From a virus: a stretch of DNA of 21,638 nucleotides. Positions 1 through 9,000 of the stretch are shown piece after piece. The position numbers and the translations under genes are program-made. Every line of letters begins with the position of its first letter. Position 1 is the stretch's first letter. Below the pieces are notes generated by a model, which had not been told where the DNA came from, did not search any database, and worked only from the letters and a program-made list of their open reading frames with translations. The stretch covers positions 1-21,638 of IMG/VR virus record IMGVR_UViG_3300022602_000477; one strand, 5' to 3'.

Positions 1-3000
1 CTCCGTCTAACACTACTTCAGGAACATCTAAATAACCACTACCTGGTGTCAATAATACTATTCGAGTTACTTTACCATTATTAATGAAAGCTCTGCCGGT
101 AGCACCTGTGCCGCTTAGGCTAGTGAATACCACGTGCGGAGGAATGTTATAACCAGACCCTCCGTCGATTAATATTAATTCAGTAACAATAAATCCTACA
201 TTATCTAACCAGAATTTCCAAGGATAAGTTTGTATAGCAGTATCGCCTGCTACAAGTTTACCGTTTTGTACTGTAACCCCAATTAGTCCTACTTTATCAT
301 TTTCGTAAATAGGCATTAGGTCGAAATCAGTAATAGGTAGCTGAGCGGTATCTAAACTTTCATAATTACTTACATATTCTCTAACTTTTGTTCTATAAGG
401 TTTTACTTCCGCTACATAATCTTCAAAATTTGCTAGATTATCCACAGGATAATTTACAGGTTGGTCCAACATTCCGACATTATGCTGTGCTTTAACAAAA
501 CTAGTTTTAAATATCCAGTCTACATATACTTGTTCGCTGAATACATAACGTACACTGTTAAAAAATAAATTTAAATATTCTTGCTTTAAGTCATTAACAA
601 AAATATTATTTTTTATGGCATTTAAAATAATTTTTAATTCCGTAGCCGCTACAACATCGAAGCCTTCTCCGTCAAATATACTTGAATCATACCCAACATC
701 AGTGGCTGAGAAGTTGTATAAACTACTCTTGAATTGTATTGTACCGTTTTGAATACCAACTGTTTTATAACTCTGTGTCCAGTCTACACTATTCACATTA
801 GCATATTTTTCTAATAATAGCCATCCGCCATTATTAGACATTTTAATCCTTACAATCTGACCTATTTGAGAATTTAAAGAATTTAAATCTGTAAAAGTAT
901 TAACAGAATAGTCTTCTAGTGTATACTGGTTATAACCGCTAGCATACCAATCATCATAAGTCCAATAATTTCTCACATCGTAACTTTGTGTCAATGTTCT
1001 AGACCATTGCTTATAAACAGGATCGTAAGTATAAATGCTCCAATTATTGTTTGCTTGACTATCACTGTGAACTAATACCGCATAATTTCTAATCACACAG
1101 CGAGTATTGTTATCGTAACCATTACCTTGAGAGATAACTGTAGCACCAGTAACTTGTCCAAGTGTGTTTATTGTTGCTCTAACTACTGCGCCAGATCCTG
1201 ATCCAACGATTTCTATATAAGGTGATGTGCTTACACTATTAATCGACGGAGCATAACCTTTGCCTGAAGAATTTATGATAATTCCTGTAACTTTTCCGTT
1301 AACAATCACTGGCACTAAATTTGGCGAAGCAAAACTAGATGCGTTTGTATAAGACAACTCAGTATCTGTATCTAATGCAAGATCGTATAAACCAGTAACA
1401 ACGGTTGGTTCTTTGTCATAACTTTCTAGACTGCTTATATTCAATTCAGAAATTTGATTAGTAATCATTACTTGATTAGCATATTCAATTAATTGTTTTA
1501 ATGCCTCAAAACGATTAATAAACATACTTTGTCTTGGACGATTTTCAACTCCGTAACGAATTTTAAATGGTAGTCTTGGATCAGGAACTACTTTTCCTTG
1601 GCTATCTATTCCACATAAACTATCAAACCATTTTTGTTCAACTGTCTTAGGCAAGTTTATATTAGGATCGTTGCTGATCATCTTATACTGTGTATGAATA
1701 TTTTGATCTGTTTTGTCTATAGTCCAGTATTCTACTGAAAGAACTACATTACTAGATGAAAGATATCCTTTAGCATTTGTTAAACTAAATGTATTTGTAC
1801 CCGTTATAGCAAGATAGGTATAATTTTGTCCTCTCGGATTTGCTATTAAGTTTGCTACATCCAACGCAGACATATTTCTTCCGGTAACATAAGGAATAAC
1901 TGCTTTATTTTTAACCCAGAAATAATAAGTGTTTTTAAATGTCTTGCTAATCTTATCATAAGACTGTGTCATGCTATACACAGTATCGCCATATAAACTC
2001 TTGCCACTAATTCCTATAGCAATACCAGCATTAGTATCTGCTTGAGCATCCCACTGACTTGGTTTAAAACTAGAACTTACCCATTCGTAAATATCGATGC
2101 TAGCACCAGTAGCCAATTGATTCCAAGTTGAGTTTCTATAAACAATATCCTGATCGTAACTATTAATAAATTTGGCAGTTCTTAAATCCCACCATAGTTG
2201 TCCAACTTGCTGTTTAGACCAAATTGAGGCAGTATTAACTACAACATTACTTGTGCCAACACTATAAGTAGCAGGATCATAAAAAGTTTTATATCTGATT
2301 TCTTCTTCAGCAGGTCCCGGAATTTTTCCTTGTAAAGGATCAACCACATCTAAATATTTTAATAAACTACCGCTTGCTTTGTTATATAAAAATGCTTTTT
2401 TAATTTTCTTAACATCTGGAATAGCAACTTGGTTAGTATGTATTGCCCAGGTGTAAGTATTTGGCAATTTATAGTAGTTGTAAATAACTCCAGCATTATT
2501 AAAACTATTTTCAGTAGCATTAGGAGCGCCGGCAAAAATCTGATTTGCTCCAACGGAAAATCCTGTTCCTAAACCGTCAGTATTAGATCCTGTAGGATCA
2601 ACAGTTTCACTATACACCCATTTAGTATCATATCTATCGTAAATGTCAATGCGACCAGACGAACTAACTTGTGAAAACACAACTAATGTATTATAGTTGT
2701 TCATAAACGAAATTTTATTTCCAAATACACCTGAAACATCAGGACGCGGAGTAATATATGATGTATGAACTGTATCATATTGCCCAGTAAACAATAGAGG
2801 ATAAATTAAAATTCCACTTGTTGATACTGACAGATTGCTAATCGCAACATATTCTGCGTCATCTGAAATACTAATACTAGAAGCAAAAGAATGGGTAGAT
2901 CCCGTGATAGTCTGGCTTAAGGCAAAACCTGATCCAGAATTTTTATATATTTTTACTAGGCCATTTTGCGATCCGCCACCGGCTGCTATAGCTAGAGTTG

Positions 3001-6000
3001 AACTATCTGCGCTCACTACGATTGAACTACCAAAATTGCTGCCTGTGGTAGCACCAGTATATGTCGCGTCGTATTGCCATCCGGTTACCACAAAATTTAA
3101 TATTCCAGCCGGAGTACTATCGGGACTTCCCGATAACTCTAGTGTGGTACTATTAATAACTGCTGTTACAGTTTGGCCGCTAGTAAACCCGGTACCTTGT
3201 ACAACTAATCCTGCGGTAATACCAGTAGTACTAGTAACTACTAATGTAGCATAACTACTACCAATTGGATTATAAGCAGAACTTGCTTTAATGTTTGAAG
3301 TATAAATTAATTTATAAACACGACCAGTATTGTTATTATAACCAGTAGCACCTATATATAATTCATTTGTATTAAAAGTTAATGTCGATCCAAACTGTTC
3401 TCCAGTAACATGGCTAGAATCTAATCCTATCGAAGGACTGACGATTGAATCAGCTAATTGATAAGCATTTCCAAAAGATTTTTGATATAAACTAATTACA
3501 CCTTGATTTGTATTTGAACTATTATTGCTTACAGTACTTGTATCAACAGGAACATACGGTATTTTATTCCATGCCGATACTCCATAAGGAGCAACTATTT
3601 GATATCCATTTATAAATCCAGATATAGGAGTAGGTAATGTGATTAATAAATCGTTTATTATGTCCTGACCACCTATCTTACTTCCGTTAATTAATATTTG
3701 ATCCCCTGCTAAGTATCCTGTGCCTGTACCTGATACTATAACTTTGTAACCTGTTAGAAGAGGACTTACAGTAAATGTTGCGCCAGATCCTAGTAATACA
3801 GATCCTGCTAAACTTGTATAAGTTTGTGGAGGAGTACCTACACTTGACCAAGTTATACTTGTTATAGATGCTTGTGCCACTGTTTGTACAACAATAGTTA
3901 TATCATTAACTGTGTCAATTCCGCCTACTTGAGATCCTAGGATAACAATTTTGTTTCCTACTTTATAGCCAGCACCGCCCGAAATTACATTTACAGTATA
4001 ATTTGATCCAATTACTACAACATTAAATCTAGCACCTTGTGCTTGATTTTGTGTAACACCAGTTATACCTGTATATTGATGTAGTAGTGCTCCAGTTGTT
4101 TGATAATAGTTAACACCGTCAGTAACAATAGATTTGGCAATGTAATCTGTGCTGTTAGGAACAGAATATATTCCTTTATAATTAGTAGCTACATACCCAG
4201 ATGTAGGGCTACCAATAGCTAACCATTGTTTGTCATTACTAATTGCTATTGTAGTAGCGGCCGATGACCTAGAATTTTTGTTTATTGCTCCTACTAAAAC
4301 ACTAAAACCAGATCCTGATCCGCCGAGATAAGAAGAATTAACTGTTAACTGATCACCAACTTGGTAACCGCTGCCTCCGTAATTTAAAATTAGGCTTGTT
4401 ACTAATCCATTAGTCACTGTTAATGTAGCTGTGGCTGTGCCATCGCCGGTTCCTGAACTAACATAACTTAACGGTACATTAGGAAATACTGTTGTTCCTG
4501 TCTGATTATTATTATATCCAGAACCGCAAGTATTTGATACTTGTATTTCAACAGGAGTGTTAACAACGCCTCCTAGATATCTAGGATCTGCGGTAAGTGT
4601 TTCTCCATTAATGTATTGCGTGTCAAATCTAATTAATTTAACAGTAGTTACAGTGCCATTGAATACAGTAATATTCGCTATGGCTCCGGATCCGGATCCT
4701 CCTGATAATGGAACATTAGAATATATTTGTGTTCCAGAATTTGGTCTGTATCCTGATCCACCCGATGTTAGTGTTATAGTTAAACTCAACCCGCTTACAT
4801 TAAACGCTTCCACAGTACCTTGTACTCCAGAAGTAGTGTAATTTGTCGAGATAGAAGGCGTCTGTATTAACTGATTTCTAGTCCAGTTAGTTAATATACC
4901 TGCTTTTAAATAGATAGCAGTCTGCCCATCTGATGATGTTATTGCGGCAGCATCGCCTGTCTTGGTCATAGCTATTGCTCGACCAAAATTATGATTAGTA
5001 GTATTCACTTGATCAAGTATAGTAGATTTACTATAAACAGGATTATAAATCCAACTTGCCCAATTTGAATTTGTAGAAGATTTGATATCAGTCCATAACA
5101 ACTGTCCGGTTACTGGTGTTATCGGTAGCAACGATTCTAATTGATCTATCGAAGAATTTAATGAACGTTGTGATATAAAATAAAAAACTTCTATTGTAGA
5201 TAAATCATTGAAAGGTGCTAATACTGCTCCGACAGCCAAATTAATTGTAAAAGTATTTGTACCTACTGCTACTATAGAATAAAAACCATTTATTTTTTGT
5301 GTACCAGTGATACCAATATAATCTCCTACACTAAATGTCACCGTTGTAGGAACTGTGATTGTAACTGTATTAGGTTTTACACTAGTATTAGATGTCACAG
5401 AGTTGATAACACCGGTGGCATATTTTAATGTGTATCTATAAACATTCCAATAATATGGTGGAGGCGCAAACGCACACCAGACATAATTACCGTCTGTATA
5501 TTTTGTTGGATCATATGTTAATATATCCGACAACTGTCCTAAACTAATGCTAACATCTTTTGAATTTACATATCCTGCGCTAGCTAGTAATGGTTGATAA
5601 TTATTAAGGGCAGGCCATGGATTAGAATCATAATTGTTACTAGGCAAATATACATCGCTAGGTAAAATCTGTATTATGAATGGATTTAGATTTTTATCAA
5701 TCTTATCAACTAATGTATATCCTTGCGGATTGTTTCTCACTAATCCTTCGTCCAACGTAAATTCAATTTGCTGGAATCCGTGGGCGGCACCATATTGTCC
5801 CACTCTAATTGCCCACTCTTCGTAGAACACTAAACTTTCTTTATTTTCACTACTTAAAACATCAAATAATTTGTTAAGAACATTCTGTGTTCCTTTCTCA
5901 CGAATCATTCCTTGGTAGAATTTAAATTCGCTAACATCATCTTGAATAATATTATCTAAATATTGACGTTTCTGATAGCCAATTAAATGTTGTCCCATTG

Positions 6001-9000
6001 TCTGTTGGGCTGAATCAAAACTATCAACATCTAAACTATAAAAATCTTGGAACTGTGTAGCAATATTTGTCCAGTTAGGCAATATCTGGCTACTAGGTTT
6101 GTTTGCTAGCTCTGTCCACTGTGTAATATCAAACGTTGCGCTACCAGGTAAAAATTTATTGGCACTATAATAATATCCTTGATAGTTTATAATATCTCCA
6201 AGGTTGTAGTCTTGCCATTGTTGCCAATTTTGTATTTTTGCGGCGTCAAAAATAAATCCAGGAATATCAAGTCCGCCGTACCAATTAGTAGTAATGTAAC
6301 CAGATATTTTAATTCTTTCTTGTCTATATCCACTTTCTGGATTATAGATAGTGTCGTTGAATATTGTATTGTTATTAAGTATTACTACATGCTCGTGTTG
6401 TACAAGATAAAAACTTGCTCCGTAGATACCATCAGTGTTTCTTGGACTATAATTTACAGTATTATTTTTTCTATAACTATCCAGATCTGCTGTATTAATC
6501 GCTGTTCCGTTAACTTTGAAAATTTCATATCTGTTGAATAAATTGTTAATATCATCAACAACATTCAAAGGAGTATTAAATTCAATATTGCCGGCTGCCG
6601 GACTTAAACTTATTACGCTGGCTCCAGAAACACTCAACCCATCTAATTTAGTAAAACTATTATAATCGAAAACATTAGATGCTGGAACATTTCTAGTGGC
6701 ACTATAATACTCACCGTTATAGCGTACAATAGTACCGTATGGTACTGCGATATTTTGTGTCCAATCACTCCACTTGTCCTGTCCGCTACTCCAATTTTGT
6801 GTAGTCCAGAACATAAATTCTTTTGCGCTAGTTTCCCAGTTGCTAACTACGCCTAGATTAGTGTTGTATTGATTAAAGATAAAACCCTGATCTTTTAAAT
6901 ATTCGCCATATCCTAATAAGAAGTCTACTACATCCTGAACCTTACTAAAAGAATATCCATATGGCGCGGTATAAACTTGTGTCTTATCCCAAGATTTTCT
7001 AAAATTAGCAGTCACACCACCACTAATAGGTAATGAAGGAATAGCAATAAATTGTGTAGGATCAAATTGCGAACCGGTAGTGATAGTTGTTAATGTTTTA
7101 AAATAACCATTATTATATTTTACAATACTGCCGGCGGCATATTGTTCATTAGCAGTCCAATTTGAAAAGTTTTCTGAGATTCCGCCAACATTAATATTTG
7201 CTCCAGGTTGATTAAATGTATAATAATTAAAATAAGGTTTTGTTAAACTATATCCGCTTACTTGATAACCATCTTGTAGTTTAGTTATAATCACGCCACT
7301 ATAAGTTAATTTTCTTGTAGGGCTAGAGCTATTTAAAAATATAGAATAATCTTCTTTAGGTATAAAAACACTACCTGTACTACTAGGTGTTTTACTTTCT
7401 AGCAACAAATTAAATTGATCTTGATTTGTAAATGAGCCAACTCTATAACTTAGTTGAACTGCTATAGACGACAAATCATTAGCATATCCATCGTATGATT
7501 TTAAATTATTACTAAAAATGTAATTTAAAATAAGATTTACAACATAATTAATGATACCAGCAGTTTGTAATCTAGTTGTACTAGATGATATGCTAGGTAA
7601 CATAATATCTTGAGGTCGAATTCGTAATCCTGTATCTTTATAAATTAATTGTCCTGCTTTATTACGAACAATGCGACTTCTATCAAGTAGCACACCAAAT
7701 GTATTTGCTGGAGTTAAAAGCATACTAGCTATTAACACACTGAATGGATAATGACTGCTACGTCTCCAACTAGCTTCTACTGGAGCAACATCGCCAAATA
7801 CAAATTCAAAATCAATACTAGGCTTTACTTGTCCTAAAGCTAGAGTAGAAACTAACGGACTAACAAGATTACCATTCTCGTCAACCGGAATATGGTTTAT
7901 TAAGAATGGTTTTACATAATCAGCTCGATATATAGGGGCGACTCCTGGCGGTCTTAACATGCCGTCGGCTATGTCTTGCCACATTACTCTATTGTCGCTG
8001 GTATAAGGAGCAGGACCATATACTTGTGTCCACCAGCTAGGCTCTATACTAAGTCCTAGCATTTCCCAAGGACAGATATTTGGACGATCGGTGTTTAACA
8101 GCCAACGATATACACCTCTCCAGTATCCTGGTAAACTAGTTCCGTCAGGAGCACTATTTCTACTATAATTATAAGTAAAACTATTGTTAATATCGTAACT
8201 TAATGGTTTACTAAAATTAATGCCCACATCCTTAGCCCACAGATAAAAATTAGGAGCTAGCACTTCATTAAATTCGTCTCTAGTGTAAGCATTTTTTTTA
8301 TTGTAATTAGGTACTACACTATTAATATCAAAAATATCAGGATCGTATTCAACTTTAATATTGTTAAAAATTCTTTTTTCTAGCTCTAAAATTAAATAAT
8401 CTCTGTAATCACCATAGGCTAAAACCTGGCTGCCATCGTGACCTTGTATCATCATTTGCGGAGCAACTAAAGATGTATCAAGATAAATCTTAGGTTCATA
8501 CTTTGGATATATTCCCAATTTCGTAGGAGTCTCTGGAACAAAACAACCATCAGTAGTTTCATATTCTAATGTAGTAATCACATCTCCGTTATTCATTGAT
8601 AACGAATTATCCATTACAACAAAGCCTTGATCGTTAAAAATGTAATCTTTTCCGTAAATTAATTGATGATTATTTAAATACACTCCAACTGCTTTGTTAG
8701 ATAAAGTAGTCAATGTAAACACTGTGCTTAACGGATAAGTTTTAATTCTATAATCAACTACTATGATGTCTGTGCGTATGTTTGCTCCGTAAGGAATCAT
8801 GTCACTAAAATAGTAAGGAGCAGTTTTAGGTTTATTAGAATTTATTTTTTCTAATATGATATCAACTAATTTAACTGGGTCTCCATCAATTCCTAAATTT
8901 TCAGCAGTTGATACAAAAATGCGTTTGAAATGATTGTAATCATCTCTGCTTTGCTCGATGGCTCTTACAATATTATTAGACTCGCTAGTAATATGATACA

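Noticed and set aside
2835-3254. Plus-strand open frame of 139 codons opposite the giant gene
   Set aside because: It mirrors the coding frame of the giant gene, lacks a ribosome site and has no recognisable protein motif.
4557-4841. Plus-strand open frame of 94 codons
   Set aside because: It is a shadow of the GxGY repeat region; its P/D-rich translation results from reading GSGSG-type codons in reverse.
6179-6541. Plus-strand open frame of 120 codons with hydrophobic stretches
   Set aside because: It lies antisense to continuous, well-formed coding sequence; the hydrophobicity comes from reverse reading of AT-rich codons.
8772-8778. Further copy of the 13-base late element (GTGCGTA)
   Set aside because: Only 7 bases match before diverging, and it lies inside the giant gene away from any start.
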